Assembly (NCBI GenBank): GCA_905236755.1
Contig: CAJOCR010000006.1
Coordinates: 37,132 to 101,131 of the forward strand
DNA from: an uncultured Prevotella sp.
GTDB taxonomy: Bacteria; Bacteroidota; Bacteroidia; Bacteroidales; Bacteroidaceae
Length of the DNA: 64,000 nucleotides
Direction: 5' to 3'
A model generated the notes under the pieces. That model searched no databases. It had not been told where the DNA came from and saw only the letters and a program-made list of their open reading frames with translations. Position numbers and translations under genes: made by a program. Of this stretch, positions 18,932-28,154 are shown piece after piece; the stretch's first letter is position 1, and each line of letters starts with the position of its first letter.

Positions 18932-18980
18932 GTGGGATTTCGTGAGAACTCATTCAGTATGAGGTCCCACGCAATCCCAT
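18932..18980 (+). other. Long hairpin between rpsB and tsf
   Basis: GTGGGATT...CGTG (18932-18944) pairs with CACG...AATCCCAT (18968-18980) and an inner CTCAT/ATGAG stem extends it. It is followed by a weak T-rich stretch (TTCTTTTATTT). It may act as a partial terminator or attenuator that lowers tsf relative to rpsB. Confidence 0.5.
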
Positions 18981-19017
18981 TCTTTTATTTATAATATCCA
19001 AATAAAAAAAATAAAAA

Positions 19018-20013
19018 ATGGCTGTTTCAATTGAAGATATCAAGAAACTGCGCGCTATGACCGGTGCTGGTCTCGCAGATGTAAAGAAAGCTCTCACAGA
19101 GGCTGAAGGTGATTTCGATAAGGCTAAGGACTTGCTCCGCGAGCGTGGTCTGGCTATCGCTGCTAAGCGTTCTGACCGTGAGACTTCTAATGGTTGTGTA
19201 CTCGTTAAGAAGGAAGGTAACTTCGCTGCTATGGTTGCAGTTAAGTGTGAGACTGACTTCGTTGCTAACGGTGCCGACTTCATCGCTATGGTTCAGCAGA
19301 TTCTCGACGCAGCTGTTGCTGCTAAGGCTCAGAGCCTCGACGAGGTTAAGGCTTTGAAGATTGGTGATCAGGATGCTGCTGCTGTTGTAACACAGCGTTC
19401 AGGTATCACTGGTGAGAAGATGGAAATCGATGGTTACAACTTCATCGAGGGTGAGAACGTAGAGGTTTACGACCACATGAACAAGCACACCTTGGCTACT
19501 ATGGTTCAGCTCAACCAGAACAACGCTGAGGCAGGTCACAAGGTTGCTATGCAGGTAGCTGCTATGAAGCCAGTAGCTCTTAACGAGGAGTCTGTATCTC
19601 AGGCTACTAAGGACGAGGAGCTCAAAGTTGCTATCGAGAAGACCAAGGAGGAGCAGATTGCTCGTCAGGTAAACGTAGCTTTGAAGAAGGCTGGTATCAA
19701 CCCTGCACACGTAGATTCTGAGGATCATATCGAGTCTAACACTAAGAAGGGCTGGCTCACAGAGGAGCAGGCTGCTCAGGCTCGCGAGATCATCAAGACT
19801 GAAGGTGAGAAGGCTGCAGCTAACTTGAAGGACCAGATGATTCAGAACATCGCTAAGGGTCGTATGGCTAAGTTCTTCAAGGAGAACTGTCTCGTTGACC
19901 AGGAATTCCAGTTCTCAGACGGTGACAAGATCAGCGTTAAGGATTGGTTGAAGGCTCAGGACAAGGATCTCGCTATTGTAGCTTACAAGCGTTTCACTCT
20001 TGTTGCTGACTAA
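19018..20013 (+). CDS. tsf: Elongation factor Ts
   Basis: A 331-residue guanine-nucleotide exchange factor for EF-Tu. The N-terminal UBA-like module (IEDIKKLRAMTGAGLADVKK, then ALTEAEGDFDKAKDLLRERG) and the core signature NFAAMVAVKCETDFVANGADF are evident. It is longer than E. coli Ts (283) because of inserted helical sequence around residues 180-260. It is the last gene of the run and is followed by a strong terminator at 20041-20076. Confidence 0.97.
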   Translation: MAVSIEDIKKLRAMTGAGLADVKKALTEAEGDFDKAKDLLRERGLAIAAKRSDRETSNGCVLVKKEGNFAAMVAVKCETDFVANGADFIAMVQQILDAAVAAKAQSLDEVKALKIGDQDAAAVVTQRSGITGEKMEIDGYNFIEGENVEVYDHMNKHTLATMVQLNQNNAEAGHKVAMQVAAMKPVALNEESVSQATKDEELKVAIEKTKEEQIARQVNVALKKAGINPAHVDSEDHIESNTKKGWLTEEQAAQAREIIKTEGEKAAANLKDQMIQNIAKGRMAKFFKENCLVDQEFQFSDGDKISVKDWLKAQDKDLAIVAYKRFTLVAD

Positions 20014-20040
20014 TTAAGAATTATCTAAATTCTAAAATAG

Positions 20041-20076
20041 AAGCGTCTGTTTTTCTAAAGAAACAGGCGCTTTTTT
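20041..20076 (+). terminator. Intrinsic terminator after tsf
   Basis: AAGCGTCTGTTT and AAACAGGCGCTT form a 12-bp stem (one G-U) with an 8-nt loop, followed directly by a T-run (TTTTTT). It closes the ribosomal protein/EF-Ts transcription unit. Confidence 0.9.
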
Positions 20077-20078
20077 GA

Positions 20079-20203
20079 TTAAAATAATCAGAGAATTCCG
20101 CGTAATCAGAAAAATCAGAGTAATTGGAATGTTCTGAATAATCTGAGTAATCAGAATAATCAGAGAATTCTGAATAATCAGAGTAATTATAATAATCTGT
20201 TAT
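20079..20203. repeat. Degenerate 9-bp tandem array (AATCAGAGT/AATCAGAAT)
   Basis: About twelve imperfect copies of a unit near TAATCAGAR fill the whole gap between the tsf terminator and the FAH-family gene. Read on the minus strand the period keeps frame and would give a Ser-Asp-Tyr repeat peptide, but that open frame includes the terminator hairpin and has no promoter-like start, so I treat it as non-coding repeat. Confidence 0.6.
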
Positions 20204-20821
20204 ATGAAGATATTTGCTGTTGGTATGAACTACTCGGAGCACAATAAAGCGCTTCATGGTACGTTATCTAAAACAGAAGAACCTGTTATTTTCACTAAAG
20301 CAGACTCTGCTCTGCTGAAAGATCATAAACCATTCTTCATTCCTGACCACATGGGAAGGATTGAATACGAAACAGAACTCGTAGTGCGCATATGTAAATT
20401 AGGAAAGACTATTCCTCAACGCTTTGCTCATCGTTACTATGACGCTGTTACCGTAGGTATTGACTTTACTGCTCGCGAATTGCAGTCTAAGTTAAAAGCA
20501 GCAGGACGCCCTTGGGAATTGGCAAAGGGCTTTGATGGTTCTGCTGCTATTGGCGAATGGGTGGATATTCACAAGTTCCGCGATATTCAAGCCATACACT
20601 TCCATCTTGATATAAACGGCAAGACTGTTCAAGAAGGCTGTTCAAGTGCTATGCTGTATAAGGTGGATGAATTAATTAGCTATATCAGTCAGTATTTCAC
20701 TCTGAAAACAGGTGATTTGCTTTACACTGGTTGCCCAACTGGATGTGGTCCAGTAAGCATTGACGATCATCTGGAAGGTTATCTGGAAGAAAGAAAAGTG
20801 CTCGATTTTAACTGTAAATAA
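20204..20821 (+). CDS. Fumarylacetoacetate hydrolase (FAH) family protein
   Basis: A 205-residue compact FAH-fold hydrolase, the size of the YcgM/FAHD1-type acylpyruvases and oxaloacetate decarboxylases. The metal-binding acids are visible in YETELVVRICK (ExE pair) and TVGIDFTAREL (Asp), with the following KGFDGSAAIG loop and the C-terminal GDLLYTGCPTGCGPV. It lies 2 bp before porU, an arrangement also seen, as I recall, in Porphyromonas gingivalis (PG0025-PG0028). The substrate cannot be told from sequence. Confidence 0.9.
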   Translation: MKIFAVGMNYSEHNKALHGTLSKTEEPVIFTKADSALLKDHKPFFIPDHMGRIEYETELVVRICKLGKTIPQRFAHRYYDAVTVGIDFTARELQSKLKAAGRPWELAKGFDGSAAIGEWVDIHKFRDIQAIHFHLDINGKTVQEGCSSAMLYKVDELISYISQYFTLKTGDLLYTGCPTGCGPVSIDDHLEGYLEERKVLDFNCK

Positions 20822-20823
20822 GT

Positions 20824-23800
20824 ATGACAAGAAACAGAATACTATTTCCACTTGTATTGCTTATGTTGCTTTTACCGTTCAAGGTGAAAGCAGCAGAAAG
20901 GTTCTTTAACCTTACTTACGAACAGGTGAAGATAGATTCTGTATTGCCAAACTTTTCTTATAATATTCCGTTGTCGGGAAACTATCAGGACTCTATTTAT
21001 ACTGTTACACTACTATATCCTGAGTTTATTGATATGTCGAAAAATGACATCACCCGATATAACGAACTGTCAGGTACTGCCCTACCGAAATTACCCGCTG
21101 TTTCACAGAAAATCATTTTGAATAGAAAACAGCCGTCGCTACAGGTGGACTTTATGCCTTTGGTGTTTAGTGATGGCAAATACAGGGTTCTTGTTAGCTT
21201 TATGCTAAAGGTGGAATCGAAGCCGTTGAAACACTCACAACTTCTTTCACGTGCTTCATCACGTGTGGCAGCAAGCGAACGTTATGCAAGCAACTCTGTT
21301 CTTGCAAAAGGCAGATGGGCAAAGATAAGGGTGCCGGCTTCTGGCGTGTATGAGCTAACGGAATCGCTTATAAAAAAGGCAGGCTTTACTGATTTAAGCA
21401 AGGTAAAGGTGTATGGCTATGGAGGAAACCAGCAAAACGAGGAACTTGTTGCAGAAGAGCTAATAAAATTTGATGATTTAAAAGAGTTGGCTACCTGCAA
21501 CATTAATGGTCGCCGACTTTTCTATGCTCGTGGACCTGTGTCGTGGGAGTCGAACTCGGCTTACGTTCGCACGCGAAATCCTTATTCTGATTATGGTTAT
21601 TATCTGATTACTCAGGATGATAGTGAACCAACATTTGTTGACTCTACCACATTCATAAACTCGTTCTATCCCAGTTTAGATGACTATCACTCTTTATATG
21701 AGGTTGATGGATATAGCTGGTTTAATGGTGGCCGTAATCTTTTTGACCCTGAGGCTATAAATGCAGGCAGTAGCAAAACAATTATATTGAAGCATCCTGC
21801 GGGCGCTACAGAGGGGAAACTATATGTGAGCGTAACTGCTGGGATAAACAGTGAAGCCGAAGTATACTTAAATAATAATCTACTTAGTACACAGAGCATA
21901 ACGCTACGTGATGAATACGACAAGGCTAATATAAGTAACAAGGTTTATGCTTTTAACTCTACTCTCTTAGCTGACACCATAAAAATAGTCACTAAGACAG
22001 GCGGGCCTATACGCCTTGATTATGTGTCTATAGCTTGGAACAAGCCTTTTGCTGCTCCAGACTTAAAAGAAGGCATATTTGATAGTCCAGAATATGTATA
22101 TAATATAACTAATCAAAACCATCATGCCGACCCACAGGCTGATATGGTGATAATTATTCCTACGAGTTTGAAACTACGTGAACAGGCAGAACGCCTGAAG
22201 AAACATCATGAGCAGCACGACTCTTTAAGAGTGAATATTGTTCCTGCCGACGAACTGTATAATGAGTTTGCAAGCGGAACTCCTGATGCTAATGCCTATC
22301 GCCGCTACATGAAGATGCTATATGACCGCGCTTCAGATAGCAACGATATGCCTAAGTATCTCTTGTTGATGGGCGATTGCGTGTGGGACAATAGAATGTT
22401 GACACTGAACTGCAGAAGCTTTAATCCTGACGATTATCTTTTGTGCTTCGAGAGTGATGACTCTTTCAACAAAACAAAATGTTATGTTGACGATGGATTC
22501 TTTGGACTGTTAGACGATGGCGAAGGTTTAAGACCAAAGACTAATGATCAACTTGATTTGGCTATAGGTAGATTCCCTGTTACTACTGCTGCAGAGGCAA
22601 AGATAATGGTTGATAAGACTATCAACTATGCCAAGAACGACAATGTGGGGACATGGCAAAACACACTTATGTTCATGGGTGATGACGGTAATCAGAATCT
22701 GCATATGGAGGACGCAGACGATGCTGCAGAGCAGACAATGAGTATGCATCCTGGATATGTGGTTAAGAAGGTTATATGGGACTCATATGAGAGAATAAGC
22801 ACTTCAACGGGAAACACCTATCCTGAGGTAACAAACATTATAAAACAGCAACAGAATGCTGGCGCTCTTGTGATGGACTATGCAGGACATGGTGCAGAGA
22901 CTCAGTTGTCACACGAAACAATATTACGTCTAAGCGACTATGCCGAGTTCAATAATAAAAACCTACCGTTATGGATTACTGCATCGTGTGACATTATGCC
23001 TTTTGATGGTACAGCACCTACTATTGGCGAAACTGCAGTACTAAACAGTAAGGGAGGTGCTGTGGCATTCTTTGGCACTACCCGAACTGTGTATGCTAAC
23101 TATAATAAGGTGCTTAATATGGCTTTCTTGCGTCATGTACTTAATGTTGAGGACGGAAAGGCAATAACTATTGGTGAAGCACAACGAAGAGCTAAGAACG
23201 AAATGATTACCACAGGTAGCGACTTGAGTACAAACAAACTGCAATATTCGCTGCTTGGTGACCCTGCCCTTGCATTACATCTGCCTGAGCTTAAACTTGA
23301 AATAGATTCTATTAATGGTATCTCCGTTTCGGAAGAAAAACTTCCAGAACTGCATGCTGGCTCAATAGCTCGTTTTGTTGGGCATGTTGTTGATAATCCC
23401 AATTTTACCGGTACGATAACGGCTATAGTAAGAGACTCGCGCGAGCTTATAGTGTGTAAGCATAACGATAAGACAGAAACCGACAAACCATTTGAATATT
23501 ACGACCGAACAAAAAAACTGTTCTCTGGAACTGACAGCATACGTAATGGTAAGTTTGCCTTTACCTTTGCTGTTCCTAAAGACCTTAACTATTCTAACGG
23601 CACAGGCTTGGTAAATGTGTTTGCTGTAAACAGCAAACATACACTTTCTGCTCATGGTGCATCAGAACATTTCACAGTTGGAGGTTCTGATATTATGAGC
23701 AATGATTCTATTGGCCCATCAATTTATTGCTATTTGAACAGTCCGTCGTTTGCTAACGGTGGCGATGTTAATACAACCCCATTCTTTGTAGCACAGATAT

Positions 23801-24369
23801 CTGACAAGGATGGTATAAATGCTTCTGGTAGTGGTATTGGACACAATATGCAACTTGTCATTGATGGACGAACAGACATGACATATAATCTGAATGATAA
23901 CTTCAGCTATGACTTTGGTAGTTATACTTCGGGTTATACATACTATAGTTTGCCTGCACTATCAGAAGGTAAACATAAGCTGTTATTCCGTGCCTGGGAC
24001 ATTCAGAATAATTCTTCAACAACAATGCTTGATTTCAATGTTGTCAGATCGCTTGAACCTACACTATTTAGTGTTGATGTTTCAAGAAATCCAGCAAAGA
24101 CCACCACTACATTTATCATAAACCACGATCGCACCGGAAGCAATATGGATGTGATTATTGAGGTATATGACACAAGTGGACGAATTCTATGGAAGCACTC
24201 AGAAAGTGGAGTTTCTACATCAAATGCATATACCGTTGACTGGGATCTAACATCAAACAACGGCAATAGACTTGAAACAGGTGTCTATATCTATAGGGTA
24301 AAGATTGCGTGTGATGGCAGTAATCAGGCAAGCATGGCTAAGAAACTTATTGTTGTTAGCAATAAATAA
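20824..24369 (+). CDS. porU: Type IX secretion system sortase PorU (C25 peptidase family)
   Basis: A 1181-residue outer-membrane-associated protease that removes the C-terminal signal of type IX cargo and attaches cargo to A-LPS. It has a signal peptide (PFKVKA/AE), a long N-terminal beta region, and the gingipain-like C25 domain from about residue 440 with catalytic H689 in DYAGHGAET and C722 in WITASCDIMPF. It ends in its own type-A sorting-domain-like tail (VYDTSGRILWKH, then ETGVYIYRVKI and KKLIVVSNK). porV follows 51 bp downstream. Length, dyad and neighbour leave little doubt. Confidence 0.95.
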   Translation: MTRNRILFPLVLLMLLLPFKVKAAERFFNLTYEQVKIDSVLPNFSYNIPLSGNYQDSIYTVTLLYPEFIDMSKNDITRYNELSGTALPKLPAVSQKIILNRKQPSLQVDFMPLVFSDGKYRVLVSFMLKVESKPLKHSQLLSRASSRVAASERYASNSVLAKGRWAKIRVPASGVYELTESLIKKAGFTDLSKVKVYGYGGNQQNEELVAEELIKFDDLKELATCNINGRRLFYARGPVSWESNSAYVRTRNPYSDYGYYLITQDDSEPTFVDSTTFINSFYPSLDDYHSLYEVDGYSWFNGGRNLFDPEAINAGSSKTIILKHPAGATEGKLYVSVTAGINSEAEVYLNNNLLSTQSITLRDEYDKANISNKVYAFNSTLLADTIKIVTKTGGPIRLDYVSIAWNKPFAAPDLKEGIFDSPEYVYNITNQNHHADPQADMVIIIPTSLKLREQAERLKKHHEQHDSLRVNIVPADELYNEFASGTPDANAYRRYMKMLYDRASDSNDMPKYLLLMGDCVWDNRMLTLNCRSFNPDDYLLCFESDDSFNKTKCYVDDGFFGLLDDGEGLRPKTNDQLDLAIGRFPVTTAAEAKIMVDKTINYAKNDNVGTWQNTLMFMGDDGNQNLHMEDADDAAEQTMSMHPGYVVKKVIWDSYERISTSTGNTYPEVTNIIKQQQNAGALVMDYAGHGAETQLSHETILRLSDYAEFNNKNLPLWITASCDIMPFDGTAPTIGETAVLNSKGGAVAFFGTTRTVYANYNKVLNMAFLRHVLNVEDGKAITIGEAQRRAKNEMITTGSDLSTNKLQYSLLGDPALALHLPELKLEIDSINGISVSEEKLPELHAGSIARFVGHVVDNPNFTGTITAIVRDSRELIVCKHNDKTETDKPFEYYDRTKKLFSGTDSIRNGKFAFTFAVPKDLNYSNGTGLVNVFAVNSKHTLSAHGASEHFTVGGSDIMSNDSIGPSIYCYLNSPSFANGGDVNTTPFFVAQISDKDGINASGSGIGHNMQLVIDGRTDMTYNLNDNFSYDFGSYTSGYTYYSLPALSEGKHKLLFRAWDIQNNSSTTMLDFNVVRSLEPTLFSVDVSRNPAKTTTTFIINHDRTGSNMDVIIEVYDTSGRILWKHSESGVSTSNAYTVDWDLTSNNGNRLETGVYIYRVKIACDGSNQASMAKKLIVVSNK

Positions 24370-24420
24370 GGGCAAATCTCGTTTTCTAAATGAAAACGAT
24401 TATTCCTCAAATAAAAAAGA

Positions 24421-25599
24421 ATGAAGAAACGAATCTATATCATATTGTTATTGTTGCTTGTGCTGACACCATATACTCTGTTGGCACAAGACAAAGCAAG
24501 TATGTTTAATCCTATAAGGAATTCGGTCACCTCGCAGACAATAGCTCCTGATGCACGTGCTGCTGGTATGGGAGATGTTGGTGCTGCCACCGACCCAGAT
24601 GTGAACTCACAATATTGGAATCCTGCAAAATATCCGTTTGCTGTTAGTCGTGCAGGTGTGTCACTAAACTACACTCCTTGGCTTCGCCAGTTGGTAAACG
24701 ATATGGATTTGGCATATATGTCGGGCTATTATCGCATAGGTGATTATAGTGCTGTTTCTGCTTCATTGCGTTATTTCTCTTTAGGTGAAGTGATTACCAA
24801 TAGCGGTGAGTCTAACGACAACACAATGACAATAAAGCCTTATGAGATGTCGCTTGATGTTGCTTACTCATTAATGTTAAGTGAGAAATTCTCTATTGCT
24901 GCTGCTTTAAGATGGATTTATTCTGATCTTACTTATGACTACACAGAAGACACATCGCCAGGTAGTGCTTTCGCTGCTGACATTGCTGCATATTATCAGA
25001 ACTATGTAACGTTAGGCCAACGTGAGTGTCAGTTGGGCTTTGGTTTGAACATCTCAAATATAGGTAGTAAAATTAGTTTTGGAGGTGATGAGCATAGCGA
25101 GTTTATCCCAACAAACTTACGTCTTGGAGGTTCGCTGATGATTCCTATTGATGAGTTCAGCAAGTTCACTATTGCCGCTGATGCAAATAAACTTCTTGTG
25201 CCTACCTATCCAAAGCAACGTGCGGACGAATCGTCTGAAGACTATAACACCCGAGTGCAAAAAGAATACTACGATATTTCAAGTATCAGCGGTATATTCA
25301 AGAGTTTTTCGGATGCACCTAACGGTTTTAAGGAAGAACTTGAAGAAATACAATGGAGTGTAGGTGGAGAATACACATATAATGATAAGTTCTCTATCAG
25401 AGCTGGTTACCATCATGAAAGCGAAAACAAGGGAAACAGAAAGTATTTCACTGTTGGTGCTGGTTTTAAGATGAATGTTTTTTCTCTTGATGCCGGATAT
25501 GTAATTGCAACAGCCAAGAGTAATCCACTTGATCAGACTTTGCGTGTGTCGCTCACCTTTGATATGGACGGAATAAAAGATTTGTTTAACAGAAGATAA
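24421..25599 (+). CDS. porV: Type IX secretion system outer-membrane protein PorV (LptO)
   Basis: A 392-residue FadL-like beta-barrel that shuttles cargo from the SprA translocon to PorU. It has a signal peptide (PYTLLAQ/DK) and the diagnostic PorV/PorQ N-terminal block APDARAAGMGDVGAATDPDV followed by NSQYWNPAKYPF. The rest is amphipathic strands ending in SLTFDMDGIKDLFNRR. It lies next to porU and ispF, the same order as in P. gingivalis (recalled). The rest of the type IX machinery must be elsewhere in the genome. Confidence 0.95.
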   Translation: MKKRIYIILLLLLVLTPYTLLAQDKASMFNPIRNSVTSQTIAPDARAAGMGDVGAATDPDVNSQYWNPAKYPFAVSRAGVSLNYTPWLRQLVNDMDLAYMSGYYRIGDYSAVSASLRYFSLGEVITNSGESNDNTMTIKPYEMSLDVAYSLMLSEKFSIAAALRWIYSDLTYDYTEDTSPGSAFAADIAAYYQNYVTLGQRECQLGFGLNISNIGSKISFGGDEHSEFIPTNLRLGGSLMIPIDEFSKFTIAADANKLLVPTYPKQRADESSEDYNTRVQKEYYDISSISGIFKSFSDAPNGFKEELEEIQWSVGGEYTYNDKFSIRAGYHHESENKGNRKYFTVGAGFKMNVFSLDAGYVIATAKSNPLDQTLRVSLTFDMDGIKDLFNRR

Positions 25600-25608
25600 G
25601 TATAGGAT

Positions 25609-26094
25609 ATGAATATTAGAGTTGGAATGGGGTACGATGTTCATAAACTTGTTGAAGGTCGTGACCTATGGCTTGGAGGAATAAAGATAGAACATTGTCT
25701 TGGTTTATTGGGACATAGCGATGCCGATGTGCTTATACATGCTATTTGTGATGCACTTCTTGGTGCTGCTAACATGCGTGATATAGGTTATCATTTCCCT
25801 GATACTGCAGCAGAAACACTTGATGTGGATTCAAAGATTCTTTTAAAGAAAACTATCGACCTTATTGCTACTAAAGGTTATAAGGTAGGTAATATAGATG
25901 CAACTGTTTGTGCAGAACGTCCAAAGCTTAATCCTCATGTGCCAGCCATGAAGGCTTGTCTTGCACAGGTTATTGGTTGTGATGAGGATACTATCAGCAT
26001 TAAGGCTACAACAACTGAGAAGCTTGGCTTTACAGGACGCGAGGAAGGTATTTCTGCCTATGCAGTTTGTTTGATAGAGAAGCAACCTGTGTAA
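25609..26094 (+). CDS. ispF: 2-C-methyl-D-erythritol 2,4-cyclodiphosphate synthase
   Basis: A 161-residue MEP-pathway enzyme that cyclises CDP-methylerythritol 2-phosphate with loss of CMP. The zinc ligands are in VGMGYDVHKL (D10, H12), the substrate loop LLGHSDADVLIHAICDALLG, and the C-terminal signature KATTTEKLGFTGREEG. It starts 9 bp after porV, so it is in the porUV transcript despite unrelated function. dxr of the same pathway is at 53415-54590. Confidence 0.97.
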   Translation: MNIRVGMGYDVHKLVEGRDLWLGGIKIEHCLGLLGHSDADVLIHAICDALLGAANMRDIGYHFPDTAAETLDVDSKILLKKTIDLIATKGYKVGNIDATVCAERPKLNPHVPAMKACLAQVIGCDEDTISIKATTTEKLGFTGREEGISAYAVCLIEKQPV

Positions 26095-26220
26095 TATGAG
26101 TATTCTGAGTGATTAAAGTACTCTAACTGTTTTTGTATGATTTCGTGTATTTCTTTTCCGTTTGCATGTCATCATCGTATTTTTTTTAAACGTTACTTTT
26201 TTGCATGCGGATGTATTTAG

Positions 26221-26228
26221 TATTTTTG
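26221..26228 (+). promoter_or_regulatory. Candidate promoter (-7 TATTTTTG) for the PI-PLC-like gene
   Basis: TATTTTTG with an upstream TTTG at 26200-26203 (17-bp spacer, slightly short). Transcription would give a leader of about 40 nt. The remainder of the interval 26095-26220 shows no gene. Confidence 0.45.
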
Positions 26229-26276
26229 TGGCACAGAGATTATCTAACCTAATTAAAATACTTAATATAACCAGTT

Positions 26277-27935
26277 ATGCATTCTAAAAAACATTTCCTT
26301 AAACTTTTGTTTGTGTACCTATGCTTACAGGTGCTTTGTGTTTTACCATCCAATGCTGATGATTGGATTAAAAACATTGATGATAATGTATATGTCAGTC
26401 AGGTGTCTATTCCTGGCACTCACGACTCTGGAACAGGACACGGTTTCTCAGGTCTTACTGGTATCATTGCAGATTATTTCGGTACAACACAGGAGAAGAC
26501 CATCACTGAACAATGGAATAGTGGTATTCGTTGCTTTGACTTGCGTCCTGCCGTAGATGGCTCTACACTTGAAATTTATCATGGTATAGCAAAAACAAAT
26601 ATAGGACTTTCTGAGGCACTAAGAACACTTTGCAATCTTCTCGATAGTCACCCCAAGGAGTTTGCTATTGCAATTATTCGCCATGAAAGAGAGGCCGACG
26701 AAAATGACAGCAGTTGGAAAAACAAGTTTATTTCGTTGGTAACAAGTAATCCAGTGAAGAGTCATGCTATAAATTTCTCCCCTATGCTGAAGGTTAAGAA
26801 TGCTCGTGGTAAGCTTCTTATTATCAGTCGTGATATTTATCAGTCAACACCTGTTGGCGGTTATCTCTATGACTGGAATGATTTTACTGAAAACGCAAAG
26901 ATAAAATACAGCAGTAATGAAGCACCTTGCAGCATTCAAGACTACTATGATTGTACTGGCAGCAGTGGTAAGTCAACAAAGAGTAGCAAGATTAAGGATA
27001 TGCTTGACAAGAGTATGAATAAGAACACCGATCCTAATCGTTGGTTTATCAATCATACCTCTGGCTATTCAAAGACTGTTAATGTTGTTGGAAAAACAAT
27101 TGTTACAAGTGATGGTTATCGTGAAAATGCTGCTTACCAAAACTCTATGGTTGTTGATTATCTATCTTCACATTATGGTTCTACTGGTATTGTAGTGACG
27201 GACTATGCTGGTATTGATAAGTCGGGTGATTATCAGACTAAAGGTCAAAAACTGATTAATGCCGTTATAAACAATAACTTTAAAGAAGGTACTAATACTA
27301 CTTATTTCAATGCTCTTAGTTCTATAGAGGCTGGTGCAAAATACCGTATTTACACTAAGGTGAATGGAATGAAATATTATATGGAAGCTAACGGTTCGTT
27401 GACAAGTAAGTCGTCAAAAGCAGGTACTTTCACTTTCTCAAGAGCAGAAGCCAGCAATACAGAATATAAATATGGTTTTAACTTGTTGGATGCCTATTTC
27501 ACTAATCCTTCTTTGAGTGGAAATAATATTGTTAACAACGGTCAAATAAATACAGATAAAGTTTCTAAGCGCAAGGATTGGGAAGCTCAGGTGTTCTTCT
27601 TAAAATCAGGTAAGTTTGCTATCCGTGCTACTAATGCAAAGGGAGGCAACAGTGGATGGGCTCTTGCAGCAAAGACCTTTTGGTCTGTTGACACAAGTTC
27701 ATCAAGTCCTAAACCAAAATACACTTTCTCGCAGGATTATATCTGGCAGTTAGAAATGGTCAGCGGTACGACAAGAGCTTCTTCTTTAGAGATGAGTACT
27801 GCTGGTATATCTGATGTTTCAAAGACGAATAATGCGCAACCAAAAGATAATCAAATATATGATTTGATGGGACGTCGTGTAAACAAACCTGGAAAGGGAA
27901 TATATATTATTAATGGTCGTAAAGTGGTAAAATAA
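26277..27935 (+). CDS. Secreted PI-PLC-like phosphodiesterase with C-terminal sorting-like tail
   Basis: A 552-residue exported protein. After the signal peptide comes a phosphatidylinositol-specific phospholipase C X-domain (about 30-330) with both catalytic histidines, H49 in SIPGTHDSGTG and H102 in EIYHGIAKTNIG, and RCFDLRP between them. The second half (about 340-515) is beta-rich and may be a lectin or membrane-binding domain; I do not recognise it. The final 30 residues (QIYDLMGRRVNKPGKGIYI, then INGRKVVK) match the tail of the alpha-amylase at 14607-16430. PI-PLC of this type cleaves PI or GPI anchors, which are host lipids for a commensal, but some Bacteroidetes make inositol lipids themselves. 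It stands alone with its own promoter. Confidence 0.88.
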   Translation: MHSKKHFLKLLFVYLCLQVLCVLPSNADDWIKNIDDNVYVSQVSIPGTHDSGTGHGFSGLTGIIADYFGTTQEKTITEQWNSGIRCFDLRPAVDGSTLEIYHGIAKTNIGLSEALRTLCNLLDSHPKEFAIAIIRHEREADENDSSWKNKFISLVTSNPVKSHAINFSPMLKVKNARGKLLIISRDIYQSTPVGGYLYDWNDFTENAKIKYSSNEAPCSIQDYYDCTGSSGKSTKSSKIKDMLDKSMNKNTDPNRWFINHTSGYSKTVNVVGKTIVTSDGYRENAAYQNSMVVDYLSSHYGSTGIVVTDYAGIDKSGDYQTKGQKLINAVINNNFKEGTNTTYFNALSSIEAGAKYRIYTKVNGMKYYMEANGSLTSKSSKAGTFTFSRAEASNTEYKYGFNLLDAYFTNPSLSGNNIVNNGQINTDKVSKRKDWEAQVFFLKSGKFAIRATNAKGGNSGWALAAKTFWSVDTSSSSPKPKYTFSQDYIWQLEMVSGTTRASSLEMSTAGISDVSKTNNAQPKDNQIYDLMGRRVNKPGKGIYIINGRKVVK

Positions 27936-27951
27936 AAGAAAGGTTGATTTG

Positions 27952-28047
27952 TTAAATTGAAAAAACGCTGGAGCTCTCAACGAGTTCCAGCGCTTTATAA
28001 TGTTTAACTAATTTCTTCTTAACAAATGAAAACTTCACAGTCTTCAT
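27952..28047 (-). CDS. Possible 31-residue lysine-rich small protein, or spurious ORF in a small RNA
   Basis: An ATG at 28047 opens a 31-codon frame (MKTVKFSFVKKKLVKHY..., ending in SSVFSI) with a TAA at 27952. It lies about 100 nt downstream of a good minus-strand promoter (28147-28154) and its 3-prime half overlaps the terminator hairpin at 27960-27994. Overlap with a terminator argues for a non-coding transcript of about 180 nt. The basic N-terminal half argues weakly for a peptide. No family recognised. Confidence 0.35.
   Translation of the reverse strand: MKTVKFSFVKKKLVKHYKALELVESSSVFSI
27960..27994 (-). terminator. Intrinsic terminator, stronger on the minus strand
   Basis: CGCTGGAGCT (27966-27975) pairs with AGTTCCAGCG (27983-27992), 10 bp with one G-U. 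Read on the minus strand the stem is followed by TTTTTT; on the plus strand only by CTTTATAA. It can end the PI-PLC transcript weakly, but its orientation suggests it terminates a minus-strand RNA. Confidence 0.75.
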
Positions 28048-28146
28048 TGTTACCTGTTAAACAATCTACCAAATTTACCTTAAACCTAATAACTAAAAAC
28101 CTAAATCTATTATTACTACTAACCTAAACAATCAATTTTGATATTG

Positions 28147-28154
28147 CAAAGGTA
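28147..28154 (-). promoter_or_regulatory. Promoter for a short minus-strand transcript (TTG-N20-TACCTTTG)
   Basis: TACCTTTG on the minus strand with TTG at 28175-28177, exactly 20 bp upstream, an excellent match to the Bacteroidetes consensus. Downstream there is only the 31-codon frame and the terminator at 27960-27994, defining a unit of about 185 nt. Confidence 0.6.

Noticed and set aside
20021..20257. Ser-Asp-Tyr repeat peptide on the minus strand
   Set aside because: Created by a 9-bp DNA repeat; the frame crosses the tsf terminator and the start of the FAH gene.
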